Of a stretch of 64,000 nt of DNA, positions 1 to 8,675 are shown one piece after another. How positions within the stretch are numbered: the stretch's first letter is position 1; every line of letters begins with the position of its first letter. The translations under genes were made by a program, and so were the position numbers. The stretch covers positions 1 through 64,000 of the forward strand of contig JAIBAN010000032.1 of NCBI GenBank assembly GCA_019695185.1, in the 5' to 3' direction. Origin of the DNA: Blastocatellia bacterium. GTDB lineage: Bacteria > Acidobacteriota > Blastocatellia > Chloracidobacteriales > Chloracidobacteriaceae. The notes under the pieces were generated by a model that was not told the origin of the DNA, made no database searches, and saw nothing but the letters and a program-made list of their open reading frames with translations.

Positions 1-300
1 CCTCGTTTCCAGGTCCAAGGTGTGGAGGCCGTGGAGCAGTAAAACCCCGGAGGTCAGGTGGTCTGCGCCAAACCGGTCAATCAGTTCCCTGCCCGCTGGC
101 CCCGTCTCAAAAACAATTTCCAACATCCGTTCCAGGGCCGTTCCATGCAGCTCCAGCAACGTCTGCATCAGTTCCAGCATGGCCGCCCGGATTCTTGGGT
201 CGGAGGCTGTTTCCACCGCATTGACCAGCACCTCAATCCGTTGCAGTCGCCTTTGAAAGTCCTGCCGGTCACTGGTTGGTTTACTGGACGGATGGCTCAT
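1..300 (-). CDS. NifU-family hydrogenase-associated protein, N-terminal part (runs off window)
   Basis: An open frame of 100 codons starts at the ATG complementary to 298-300 and continues past base 1 without a stop, so only the N-terminus is visible. It is helical, with RRLQRIEVLV near the start and ending LLLHGLHTLDLETR. That pattern is what I recall from the N-terminal region of NifU-family proteins encoded beside group 1h [NiFe]-hydrogenases; the C-terminal NifU (Fe-S scaffold) domain would lie outside. An in-frame TAA just upstream limits the start. It lies 114 bases downstream of hhyL on the same strand, so cotranscription is likely. The role (Fe-S or electron-transfer partner of the hydrogenase) is inferred from context. 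Confidence 0.6.
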   Translation of the reverse strand, partial: MSHPSSKPTSDRQDFQRRLQRIEVLVNAVETASDPRIRAAMLELMQTLLELHGTALERMLEIVFETGPAGRELIDRFGADHLTSGVLLLHGLHTLDLETR

Positions 301-414
301 GTTCGCGTTTTATCCCTCATTTCCTGAAGTTGAGATATTGTGCTTCAGTTCCTGCCTGCACCCCAGCAGACTCAATACGTTTGGGGCAGGTAAAGGCGGA
401 ATTCTTTCACCTGT

Positions 415-2214
415 TTACCCGATGACTCTTCCAAAGGTTGGGGAATGATGGGTTTCGATGATTTTCCCATTTCCCAGATACATGTGAACCCCGCACGGCA
501 GGCAGGGGTCAAAACTCCTGACTGTTCGCATGATGTCAATCCCTTTGAAGGTGTCGGGGCCATTTTCCTCAAAAATGGGAGTTCCCTGGACGGCATCCTC
601 ATAGGGCCCAGGTGTTCCATAGATGTCTCGGGGACTGGCATTCCACGGGGTCGGAGGATAGGGATGGTAATTGGCAATCCTCCCTTCCCGAATTACCAGA
701 TGGTGGGACAACACGCCTCTTACCGCTTCGTGAAACCCACATCCAATCGCTTCCTCAGGCACTTTGAAATCGGTCCAGGTTCGGGTGTGGCCGGCGTGCA
801 GTTCCGTCATGGCCTGTTCCACAAAATACAGGGCGCAGGCTGCGGCATACGCCTGGAAATAGGTGCGGGCACGGTTGCGTTCAAGGGCATTGCTCCATTT
901 TGGAATGCTCCATTCGAATTCCACTGCCGGCAAAGTAGCGGTTTTCGGCAGGTTGATTTTGACGCTCCGGCCAGTCGCCCTGACTGTGCCGATGTCCACC
1001 AACCCTGCCAAAGCCGTAGACCACAACCGGGCAATGGCACCGCCTCCGGTATCAAGGGCCAGATGGTCGCCAGTCCGGTTATCCAGCCACCGGGGCGACA
1101 TAACCCAGGTGTAATTGCCGTTAAAATCCCGTTTTTGGGGTAGGGGAACAGTGGTCTGGTTCCAGGGATGTTTCCGGTCCACTGGATTCCCCAGCGGGTC
1201 CTTGGTTACAAACATCTCACCCTGGTCCCAATCCTGGTAATAGGAACTGCCCAGTAAGATCCGGATTTGCAGATTGATGTCAACCAGGTCGGTGGTCACC
1301 AACTGGCCGTCCACGACCACCCCTGGAGTCACATACATGGCCCGGCCCCACTCGCTCATCCGCTGATAGGTATAATCACAGCTATCCGGGTTGTTGAACG
1401 ATCCCCAACAACCCAGCAACACCCGTCGTTGTCCGACTTTTTCATAACCGGGGAGGGCTGTATAAAAAAAGTCAAACAGGTCGTCATGCAGCGGAACCAC
1501 CTTCTTCATGAATTCAACGTACCGCATGAGCCGAACCAGGTAATCGGTAAATAACTGAATGGTTGGAACGGTGCCCACCCCGCCCGGATAAAGGGTGGAG
1601 GGGTGAACGTGTTTGCCCTCCATCAGACAGAACATTTCGCGGGTATAGCGGCTGGTTTGCAAAGCTTGCCGGTAAAACTCCCCGGTAAAGGGGTTGAGCG
1701 CCGTCATGATATTGGCAATGGTCCGATATCCATGCAGATTGGCGTGGGGCGCTTCGGTGGTTTTGGCTTTTTCCCACACGCTCGGATTGGTTTCCCGCAC
1801 CATTTGCTCACAGTAGTCAACTCCGACCAGATTATCCTGATAAATATTATGGTCGAACATGTATTCAGCCGCTTCACCCAGGTTGACAATCCATTCAGCC
1901 AGTGGCGGCGGCTGGACTCCAAAGGCCATGTTTTGGGCATAGGTCGCACAGGTGGCGTGATTGTCGCCACAAATGCCGCAGATGCGGCTGGTGATGAAAT
2001 GGGCGTCACGCGGGTCCTTCCCCTTCATGAACATGCTGTATCCACGAAAGATGGAAGAAGTGCTGTGACATTCGACAACTTCCCGATTTTCAAAATCAAT
2101 TTTGGTGTAAAGACCAAGACTCCCCACAATCCGTGTGATGGGATCCCAGTTCATTTCCACCAGTTTGCGATTGGTAACCGGCTTACCGGTTTGGCTGTCC
2201 AAGGGTATCGGCAT
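415..2214 (-). CDS. hhyL: [NiFe]-hydrogenase large subunit, group 1h-like
   Basis: 599 residues, the usual size for the large subunit that carries the NiFe active site of uptake hydrogenases. The N-terminal Ni-binding motif is RICGICGDNH (Cys79, Cys82, His86). The C-terminal motif is DPCLPCGVH (Cys571, Cys574, His577), followed by a 22-residue tail that would be the cleaved extension in this family. The overall sequence resembles group 1h (actinobacterial-type, high-affinity) enzymes, which oxidise atmospheric H2 for survival energy. The start is well set: AAGGAG lies six bases before the ATG. Oddity: the small-subunit gene normally found directly upstream is absent; the next gene upstream is a histidine kinase. 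A NifU-family gene follows downstream. Identity as a hydrogenase is very secure, the 1h assignment less so. Confidence 0.93.
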   Translation of the reverse strand: MPIPLDSQTGKPVTNRKLVEMNWDPITRIVGSLGLYTKIDFENREVVECHSTSSIFRGYSMFMKGKDPRDAHFITSRICGICGDNHATCATYAQNMAFGVQPPPLAEWIVNLGEAAEYMFDHNIYQDNLVGVDYCEQMVRETNPSVWEKAKTTEAPHANLHGYRTIANIMTALNPFTGEFYRQALQTSRYTREMFCLMEGKHVHPSTLYPGGVGTVPTIQLFTDYLVRLMRYVEFMKKVVPLHDDLFDFFYTALPGYEKVGQRRVLLGCWGSFNNPDSCDYTYQRMSEWGRAMYVTPGVVVDGQLVTTDLVDINLQIRILLGSSYYQDWDQGEMFVTKDPLGNPVDRKHPWNQTTVPLPQKRDFNGNYTWVMSPRWLDNRTGDHLALDTGGGAIARLWSTALAGLVDIGTVRATGRSVKINLPKTATLPAVEFEWSIPKWSNALERNRARTYFQAYAAACALYFVEQAMTELHAGHTRTWTDFKVPEEAIGCGFHEAVRGVLSHHLVIREGRIANYHPYPPTPWNASPRDIYGTPGPYEDAVQGTPIFEENGPDTFKGIDIMRTVRSFDPCLPCGVHMYLGNGKIIETHHSPTFGRVIG

Positions 2215-2478
2215 GAAAAGCTCCTTATGAGCCCCGTTTGAGGAAGGTACTGCCGGTTCCCTGGGAAGCCGAAGGCAGCAAGAAATGGTTTCGGATGCTC
2301 CTCCAGGATACCAAAAAAACTAGGAAAGTGAGGTTGTATTCTTAGGGAATGAGCCGAATCGGTCAATACACTTGATTCCTGAATAAGGCATCAGGAAATT
2401 CCCGATACCCTGAGCCTAGGGCATGGGCAGATGGGGCCGGGCGGCTTGGCCCTGTCACAAGCTGCAACAGTGGCAACT
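2215..2478. other. Intergenic gap upstream of hhyL
   Basis: 264 bases between the histidine kinase stop and hhyL. No reading frame here resembles a hydrogenase small subunit, and the space is far too short for one. It must hold the hhyL ribosome site (AAGGAG) and perhaps its promoter; I see no convincing -35/-10 pair. Confidence 0.5.
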
Positions 2479-3486
2479 TTACGATTGATTTACAGTGGCT
2501 TCCTGGGCTGGCAGGGTCAGCCGGGCACAGGCCCCACCCAGGTCAGAGTCCACAAAGGCAAGGTTGCCACCATGAATCTCGGCCAAGTCACGGACAATCG
2601 CCAGCCCCAGCCCTGAACCCTGGGCTGCCTCGTCGGCCCGCATCCCCCGTTGCATGACGACCTCCCGCAACCGGGGTTCAATTCCCGGACCATCATCATC
2701 AACCACAATCACAAGCTGTTCTCCAACTTTGGTACTGGTCAGGCGGACTTCTTTCCGGGCCCATTTACAGGCGTTATCCAAGAGGTTTCCCAGCATTTCC
2801 TCCAGGTCTTCGCGTTGTCCGCGAAAGGCATGCGTCGAGGGCGAATTGACTTCAATGTGGAGGTCTCTTTCGGCGTGAATCCGTTGCAGGACCCGGACGA
2901 GCCCTTCGACGGCAATCGCCACCGGGGTGCGGGCGGCAACCGCCGGATTCCCGGCTCTGGCGTGGGCCAAATGGTAGTCAACCTGACGCCGCATGATTTC
3001 CAGTTGCTGTTCAATCGCTGAGGCCAGGTGTTCGTGCCCGGCTGCACGGGCCTGTTGTGCTTCGTGCGACAGGACTGCCAGAGGGGTTTTCAACCCATGC
3101 GCCAGGTCACCGGCCTTGGCAATGGCCCGTGTGATCCGGCGGGCCCGTTCCTCCAGCAATGAGTTCAGATCATCAACCAATGGCTGGACTTCAACCGGAT
3201 ACTGGCCTTCCACCCGTTCCTCAGCCCCCTGGTGCATGGCATTCAACCGGTCGCGCAATTGGTTGATCGGAGCGAGGGTGTGCCTGACATGCAAAAACCC
3301 CAGGATTAAACAGGTAATTCCGCCCAGGGCGATCAATCCTCCATAACGGGTTGCCACCTGAAAAAAAACTGCGGCAGCCGGATGGGGAAGCCGAAAATGA
3401 AGCAGTAGAAATGAAAACAGCAAGAGGCCCAAGGTCCACAGGATGGCCCCTAACAGGATTCCGGTTTTAAGCGAACGGAGTTTCAT
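2479..3486 (-). CDS. Sensor histidine kinase, PhoQ/OmpR-system type
   Basis: 335-residue membrane sensor kinase. Two membrane segments (about residues 9-29 and 48-65) are separated by a very short periplasmic loop, then a HAMP-like linker. The H-box is AHGLKTPLAVL with His130, the N-box is NLLDNACKWA (about 234-243), and the G-boxes are DDDGPGI (263-269) and GSGLGLAIV (290-298), so the ATPase is intact. The H-box form HGLKTPL is typical of PhoQ-like kinases. Its start overlaps the end of the response regulator gene by four bases (ATGA), showing translational coupling with its cognate regulator. With almost no periplasmic domain, it may sense the membrane or work through the neighbouring exporter; that is inference. 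Confidence 0.92.
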   Translation of the reverse strand: MKLRSLKTGILLGAILWTLGLLLFSFLLLHFRLPHPAAAVFFQVATRYGGLIALGGITCLILGFLHVRHTLAPINQLRDRLNAMHQGAEERVEGQYPVEVQPLVDDLNSLLEERARRITRAIAKAGDLAHGLKTPLAVLSHEAQQARAAGHEHLASAIEQQLEIMRRQVDYHLAHARAGNPAVAARTPVAIAVEGLVRVLQRIHAERDLHIEVNSPSTHAFRGQREDLEEMLGNLLDNACKWARKEVRLTSTKVGEQLVIVVDDDGPGIEPRLREVVMQRGMRADEAAQGSGLGLAIVRDLAEIHGGNLAFVDSDLGGACARLTLPAQEATVNQS

Positions 3487-4136
3487 TCAATTCGGTAACC
3501 CAGCCCGCGCACGGTTTCAATGAAAGAATTCCCCAGTTTGCGGCGTAACCGGGCAATAAAAACCTCGATGGTGTTTGAGTCACGGTCAAAATCCTGGGCG
3601 TAAATATGTTCAATCAGCTCCATCTGTGAAACGACCCGACCGCGCTGGTGCATCAAATATGAAAGTACCCGGAACTCGTGACTGGTCAACCGCACCAGCG
3701 CGCCGTCAAGGGTGACCCGTGCCTGACGCGGGTCCAGAGTGACCTTTCCGGCCCGGAGTTCCGGCGTCAATTGGCCCCCGGCCCGGCGCAGCAATGCCCG
3801 CAACCGGGCCAGCACTTCTTCCATCCGAAAGGGCTTTGATACATAGTCATCCGCTCCGCTGTCAATTCCCTGGACTTTTTCGTGCCAACTGCCCCGCGCC
3901 GTGAGGATTAACACGGGCGTCACCAACCCCGCCTCCCGCCACTTGCGCAACAGTGTCAAGCCATCAATTTTGGGTAACCCCAAATCGAGCACCACCAGGT
4001 CATACTGTTCGGTTTGGGCCAGAAAATCAGCCCGCTCTCCCTCCACAGCCGAGTCAACCGCGTACCCAGCTTCGGTCAGAGCGGCCCTGAGTTGCTGTGC
4101 CAGTGAAGTTTCATCTTCGACAACCAGGATTTTCAT
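3483..4136 (-). CDS. Response regulator, OmpR/PhoP family
   Basis: 217 residues, standard for the family. The N-terminal receiver domain has acidic residues Glu8/Asp9, phosphoacceptor Asp51 in VVLDLGLPKIDG, and Lys101 in YVSKPF. The C-terminal winged helix (about 125-217) contains the recognisable LTSHEFRVLSYLMHQRGRVVS and RGLGYRIE patterns. It is encoded first in the operon with the sensor kinase, overlapping by four bases. The ABC exporter genes start 270 bases away on the other strand, so the regulator plausibly controls both directions from the shared spacer. Oddity: a heptamer tandem array begins one base before the start codon, and no ordinary Shine-Dalgarno sequence is visible. Confidence 0.95.
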   Translation of the reverse strand: MKILVVEDETSLAQQLRAALTEAGYAVDSAVEGERADFLAQTEQYDLVVLDLGLPKIDGLTLLRKWREAGLVTPVLILTARGSWHEKVQGIDSGADDYVSKPFRMEEVLARLRALLRRAGGQLTPELRAGKVTLDPRQARVTLDGALVRLTSHEFRVLSYLMHQRGRVVSQMELIEHIYAQDFDRDSNTIEVFIARLRRKLGNSFIETVRGLGYRIE

Positions 4137-4137
4137 C

Positions 4138-4172
4138 GGGTTCAGGGTTCAAGGTTCAGGGTTCAGGGTTGC
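4138..4172. repeat. Heptamer tandem array (GGGTTCA type), five units
   Basis: Consecutive heptamers GGGTTCA, GGGTTCA, AGGTTCA, GGGTTCA, GGGTTGC. It fills the 5' leader of the response-regulator gene, starting one base from its ATG, where the ribosome site should be. Confidence 0.9.
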
Positions 4173-4250
4173 TCTGCCTCCTGTAACAGCAAGGCGGTAC
4201 CCAATCGAGGAAACTACCAGACCGTTCGCCACAGGCAAAGAAAACAAGCT

Positions 4251-4278
4251 CGGTCCTGAGTCTTCAGTCCTCGGTCCT
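4251..4278. repeat. Heptamer tandem array (GGACTGA type, complement), four units
   Basis: CGGTCCT, GAGTCTT, CAGTCCT, CGGTCCT: a degenerate copy of the GGACTGA family read on the other strand. It lies in the same divergent spacer as the GGGTTCA array, so both repeat families sit within 140 bases of each other. Confidence 0.75.
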
Positions 4279-4406
4279 GCTTGCCTGTCAACCGGGTTAT
4301 ACCACCTTTGAAGCTGAACGGCACCTGAACAACCCATTCACCTGTTGTTCAGCAAAGCCCGGTTACAGTGTGTCCCTTTACAAAGCCAATTGGTAAAGGG
4401 GACACC

Positions 4407-5168
4407 ATGAAACCGTCAGACGGAAATAACAATCCTAACCGGTCAGTCAACGATGCGCCGCTGGTCAGCCTGCGGCAGGTGGGAAAAAACTATGCCACCC
4501 CGGCGGGTCGCTTTACTGCCCTGCAAAACATTGACCTGGACATCCAGGCCGGAGAATTTGTGGCTCTGGTGGGGAAATCCGGCAGTGGGAAATCAACCCT
4601 CCTCAACCTGATGAGCGGAATTGACCGCCCCAGTCAGGGGGAAGTGCGGGTGGGTGGGGCGGAACTCCACCAGATGTCGGAAACCGGATTGGCCCGCTGG
4701 CGTGGCCTGCATGTCGGTGTGGTCTTTCAGTTTTTTCAGTTATTGCCCACCCTGACGGTGGTGGAAAATGTCATGCTGCCGATGGATTTCTGTCATGTCA
4801 GGGCACCCCGGCAGCGTCGTGAACGCGCTTTGGAATTGTTGAAACTGGTCGGAATAGTCGAACAGGCCGAAAAACTGCCAGCCACACTTTCGGGTGGACA
4901 ACAACAACGGGCTGCAATTGCGCGTGCTTTGGCCAACGAGCCACCGCTCATTATTGCCGACGAGCCGACCGGCAATCTGGATACCGGAACCGCCGAGGCA
5001 GTGCTGGACCTTTTTCGGAATCTGGTCGGGCGGGGAACTACGCTTGTGATTGCCACGCACGAACGAAACCTGGCCGGAATTGACCGCACGGTTGAATTGG
5101 TTGACGGAAAAATTGCCAATAGCGCCAGGATACCGACTGCCCAATTGACCCAGGAGGTGCTGGCATGA
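4407..5168 (+). CDS. ABC transporter ATP-binding protein, MacB/LolD type
   Basis: 253 residues. Walker A is GKSGSGKST (56-64), the signature is LSGGQQQR (161-168) and Walker B runs LIIADEP, followed by the H-loop in IATHERN. VVFQFFQLLPTLTVVENV is the typical Q-loop region of the LolD/MacB/FtsE class, which powers mechanotransmission rather than classical import or export. I chose ATG 4407 because AAAGGGGA precedes it; an in-frame GTG at 4368 is the alternative. The gene ends in a four-base ATGA overlap with the permease gene, so the two form one exporter. It is divergent from the two-component genes, a common arrangement for regulated antimicrobial-peptide or lipoprotein exporters. Confidence 0.93.
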   Translation: MKPSDGNNNPNRSVNDAPLVSLRQVGKNYATPAGRFTALQNIDLDIQAGEFVALVGKSGSGKSTLLNLMSGIDRPSQGEVRVGGAELHQMSETGLARWRGLHVGVVFQFFQLLPTLTVVENVMLPMDFCHVRAPRQRRERALELLKLVGIVEQAEKLPATLSGGQQQRAAIARALANEPPLIIADEPTGNLDTGTAEAVLDLFRNLVGRGTTLVIATHERNLAGIDRTVELVDGKIANSARIPTAQLTQEVLA

Positions 5169-7621
5169 CCTCCTCCTGGTCCAAGGTGTGGCGCGATTTC
5201 AGACAGGAACGGACCCGCACTTTTTTTGTCGGGCTGACAATTGGCTTGGGCATCGCTGCATTTTTTGCGGTCATGGCCAGTTACGCAATTCTCACACGCG
5301 AATTGAATCATGGTTGGCTGGAAACCAATCCCGCCTCAGCGACCCTGCGCACCCGACCACTGGATGACAACCTGTTGGCCGCCATCTCCGGCAGTCCGGG
5401 GGTGCAGGATGCCGAAGCCCGCCGCACGCTGGCGGGGCGAATCAAGTCAGGGCCAGTGGAATGGCGCAATCTGACCCTCTTTGTGGTCAAGGATTTTGCC
5501 CGCCTGCGGGTCAGCACCCTGAAACCTCAAGAGGGAGCCTGGCCGCCAGCCACTGGGGAAATCCTGCTCGAACGCGATGCGGTTCAAGTGGCCAAAGCCC
5601 GGCTGGGAGATTGGGTCACCATCAAGACCGCTTCGGGCGGCGAACAAAAATTGCGCTTCAGCGGAACCGTCAAGGATGTGGGGCAGGCCCAGGCCCGCAT
5701 GGAAACTTCTGTTTACGGATACATCACCCTTGCGACTCTGGAACAATTGGGGGAGGAACTCTTTTTTGACCAAGTGAAACTCGTTGTTTCAGGTAACAAA
5801 CTGGACGAGGGCCACATTCGGGACGTTACCGCCAACTTGCGCCAACTGATTGAAGCCAAGGGAAACCAGGTGTTGCGCGTGGAAATTCCCGAACCGGGAA
5901 AACATCCCCACGCCGACCTGATGGGACTGTTTCTGCTGGTGATGGCCAGTTTCGGACTCTTTGCCCTCCTCTTGAGCGGAATCCTGGTGGTGAATTTGAT
6001 GACCGCTTTGATGGCTGCTCAGATAAGACAGATTGGCGTGATGAAAGCCTTGGGCGGAACCCGGTGGCAGATTGCCCGGATTTATCTTGGTCAGGCGTTG
6101 TTGTTGGGAATTACGGCGGTGTTGGGTGCCTTGCCGGTGGGTTTGTGGGGCAGTCGAGTGCTCTGTCGGTATTTTGCGGTCTTTCTCAACTTTGACATCA
6201 CCAGTTTTGCGGTACCGCTGTGGGTGTACGTTCTGGTCACGGTAGTCGGCTTGCTGGTCCCCCTGCTGGCGGCTGGGTTTCCTGTCTGGCGGGGTTGTGG
6301 GGTGCCTGTTCGGATTGCCCTGGACGATTATGGAGTTGGCCGAACCTCCTTTGGCACCAGTCCCTTTGACCGTGTGCTGGCAGGGCTTGGAGGCTTGACC
6401 CGACCGGTTTTGCTGGCCATCCGCAACAGTTTCCGCCACCGCACCCGGACCATCCTCACCACCACCACCTTGATGCTGGCAGGACTGTGCTTTATGGCCG
6501 CCCTGAATGTCCGCGCTTCATTGATAAACACTTTTGACCATTTGTTTGATGCCATGCGCTATGACCTGACGGTCCAGTTGGGGGGAATGTATGACTTTGA
6601 AAAGGTGCAAAGCGCCATCCGGAAAACGCCCGGGGTCCTACAGGTTGAAGGCTGGCTGGCCACCGAAGGCTCGCTCATCGAAGGTCAGCAACCCGGTGCG
6701 GATGATGCCCACCCGGCCCATCACCTTCCCCCCCAGACTGGACCTGGCGGCGGGCATGGGGGGAGTGCTCTTGAAGCCAAACGATTCAAGGTAATTGGGT
6801 TGCCGGTAGGAACCAAGCTGTTCCAGCCACTTCTCCTGAATGGGAGACGGCTGCAACCGGGTGACACAAACGCTCTGGTGGTGAACACCCGAATGGCAGC
6901 CTACTGGCCGCTCCTCAAAGTGGGTGACGAGGTGCAATTGCAAATCGGTCCCGTTGCCACTTCCTGGCAGGTGGTCGGCATCATCCGTGACCCTTTGGCT
7001 GGCCCGACTGCTTATATTCCCCTCAGTTTTTTTGAGCAGGCCGGACATGTGGGGATGACCAACAGCCTCAGATTGGTGCTCTCAGAATCGAATGCCAATG
7101 GGTTGAACCTGCTCAAAGCCAACCTTGACCGGAACCTGGAGGAAGTTGCAGTCCGGTCCCTGAACAGTGTCAGCAAACTTGATTCGCGGGTGAGCTTCGA
7201 CCAGCACATGCTGATGATCTACATCTTCCTGCTCGTCATGGCCGGCATTTTGGCCGGAGTTGGCAGTCTCGGATTGGCCACAACCATGAGCCTCAATGTC
7301 TCTGAACGCCGCCGGGAGATGGGCGTGTTGCGGGCAATGGGGGCGACTCCCGCCGTTGTCTGGTTGATTGTCATAGCCGAAGGGCTGGTCATGGCTATGG
7401 CAAGCTGGCTGGTCGCCGTGCTGCTTTCCTGGCCCATCAGTCAGCTTCTGGGTTCTTTTTTGCTCCGCCTGATGTTCAAAATCGGGCTGGATTTCCGGTT
7501 CGACCCGGTTGGGCCGGTTCTGTGGCTGGTGTTGGCAATCGGCTTGGGGGCCGTGGCCAGTTTTCTGCCCGCCTGGCAGGCTTCCCGACGCTCGGTCCGT
7601 GAAGCCGTCGAATACGAATAA
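5165..7621 (+). CDS. ABC transporter permease with two FtsX/MacB domains
   Basis: 818 residues, the duplicated form of the FtsX family. An N-terminal membrane helix (about 18-40) is followed by a MacB-like extracytoplasmic core (about 45-240), then an FtsX three-helix block (about 255-380) containing the typical IRQIGVMKALGGTRWQIA. A second helix near 425-445, a second core and a second FtsX block (about 690-810) containing RRREMGVLRAMGATPAVVW complete the pattern. The gene is translationally coupled to the ATPase gene. No membrane-fusion (MacA) gene accompanies it, so the pair may work alone, as Bce- or Lol-like systems do. The substrate is unknown; the divergent PhoP/PhoQ-like pair suggests an envelope stress role. 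Confidence 0.92.
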   Translation: MTSSWSKVWRDFRQERTRTFFVGLTIGLGIAAFFAVMASYAILTRELNHGWLETNPASATLRTRPLDDNLLAAISGSPGVQDAEARRTLAGRIKSGPVEWRNLTLFVVKDFARLRVSTLKPQEGAWPPATGEILLERDAVQVAKARLGDWVTIKTASGGEQKLRFSGTVKDVGQAQARMETSVYGYITLATLEQLGEELFFDQVKLVVSGNKLDEGHIRDVTANLRQLIEAKGNQVLRVEIPEPGKHPHADLMGLFLLVMASFGLFALLLSGILVVNLMTALMAAQIRQIGVMKALGGTRWQIARIYLGQALLLGITAVLGALPVGLWGSRVLCRYFAVFLNFDITSFAVPLWVYVLVTVVGLLVPLLAAGFPVWRGCGVPVRIALDDYGVGRTSFGTSPFDRVLAGLGGLTRPVLLAIRNSFRHRTRTILTTTTLMLAGLCFMAALNVRASLINTFDHLFDAMRYDLTVQLGGMYDFEKVQSAIRKTPGVLQVEGWLATEGSLIEGQQPGADDAHPAHHLPPQTGPGGGHGGSALEAKRFKVIGLPVGTKLFQPLLLNGRRLQPGDTNALVVNTRMAAYWPLLKVGDEVQLQIGPVATSWQVVGIIRDPLAGPTAYIPLSFFEQAGHVGMTNSLRLVLSESNANGLNLLKANLDRNLEEVAVRSLNSVSKLDSRVSFDQHMLMIYIFLLVMAGILAGVGSLGLATTMSLNVSERRREMGVLRAMGATPAVVWLIVIAEGLVMAMASWLVAVLLSWPISQLLGSFLLRLMFKIGLDFRFDPVGPVLWLVLAIGLGAVASFLPAWQASRRSVREAVEYE

Positions 7622-7957
7622 CCGCTTTTTGCTCCCACCAGGAGTCAATGCCGCCAACCAAATCCCTGACTCGCCCTTGGGCAACCGAACCCGGCAAGGG
7701 GAAATCCTTCCCCGGCAGAAGGCTGAAATTTCTTACAGGGATTGCGTTAGACTCCCGGTCATGGCTACCATCATCTGTTCTTGCCAAGGGGAACCCCCAG
7801 CCTGTGTGGTCAAATGACAGATTTAACCTCGGTTTTTGCTTTGGGTCTTCCTTTGGCAGGCATTCAGAAGCGCCGCCGGTTTCCCTCTTCATGCAGTCAA
7901 TCATTGGACTTCATCAAGTGGTGAAAGCAAAGGCCGGTCAGTGAAAACGGGGGGAGC
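7622..7957. other. Intergenic spacer, nothing recognised
   Basis: 336 bases between the permease and the phosphatase. Short open frames exist on both strands but none has a convincing start or family resemblance, and no strong hairpin is visible. The last bases hold the ribosome site of the next gene. Confidence 0.4.
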
Positions 7958-8602
7958 ATGATCATCAAACTGGTCCGTCATGGGGAATCGAGGGCAAATT
8001 CCGGAGAAGTTCAGCCGACCCAGGTGGGCGACCACACAGTGGGCTTGACCCCTTTGGGGTTTGAGCAGGCTCGCATGGCCGGTCAGCGCATCGGACCAGA
8101 GTTTTTGCGCGGAGCTTTGGTCTATTGTTCGCCCTTTCTGCGAGCCCGCGAAACAATGCGCGAAATCATCACGGGCGCTGGACTGGAACCTGGAACCGTG
8201 CGGGTTTTTGAGGACCCTCGCTTGCGGGAAGTGGACCACGGCTATGTGGATGCCGCTTCCCAACTGGAACTGCGCCGGACCCACGGATGGTTTTACTATC
8301 GTTTCGCCGGTGGAGAGAGCCCTGCGGATTGTTACGACCGGACTTCGACCTTCCTTGAGAGCATGGTCCGGCAAGCAACTCGGAAGCAGACAAAAACCGT
8401 GCTGGTCGTGGCTCATGGCCTGACTATCAGGTGCTTTGTGATGCGGTTCCTGCATTTGAAAGTTGAAGACTTCGACCGCATGGCCGGAATCCCCAACGGT
8501 TGGGTGGTGACGTTGGCACCCCGCGCCGAACTGAGGGAGCCGGTTTTCACATCAGGCCGATGGGGAGTGGAGGATTTACCATTACGGTCCGAATCCGAGT
8601 GA
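7958..8602 (+). CDS. Histidine phosphatase superfamily (phosphoglycerate-mutase-like) protein
   Basis: 214 residues. The catalytic LVRHGES motif places His8 as the phosphorylated residue, with Arg7 beside it. A second Arg lies in the SPFLRARET segment, the acid in LREVDHG (Glu91), and the second catalytic His in VVAHG (His153). This is the complete active site of branch 1 of the family, which includes cofactor-dependent mutases and many broad phosphatases. The length and sequence do not identify a substrate. The start follows GGGGGAG closely. The gene stands alone, convergent with the desaturase-like gene downstream. Confidence 0.9.
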   Translation: MIIKLVRHGESRANSGEVQPTQVGDHTVGLTPLGFEQARMAGQRIGPEFLRGALVYCSPFLRARETMREIITGAGLEPGTVRVFEDPRLREVDHGYVDAASQLELRRTHGWFYYRFAGGESPADCYDRTSTFLESMVRQATRKQTKTVLVVAHGLTIRCFVMRFLHLKVEDFDRMAGIPNGWVVTLAPRAELREPVFTSGRWGVEDLPLRSESE

Positions 8603-8675
8603 ATTTTTTGCCACCGTTTGCCTGCATCGCCCAACCACGCCTGGCCAATCAACAGCCTGCCGGGGCTGGCGGGGT

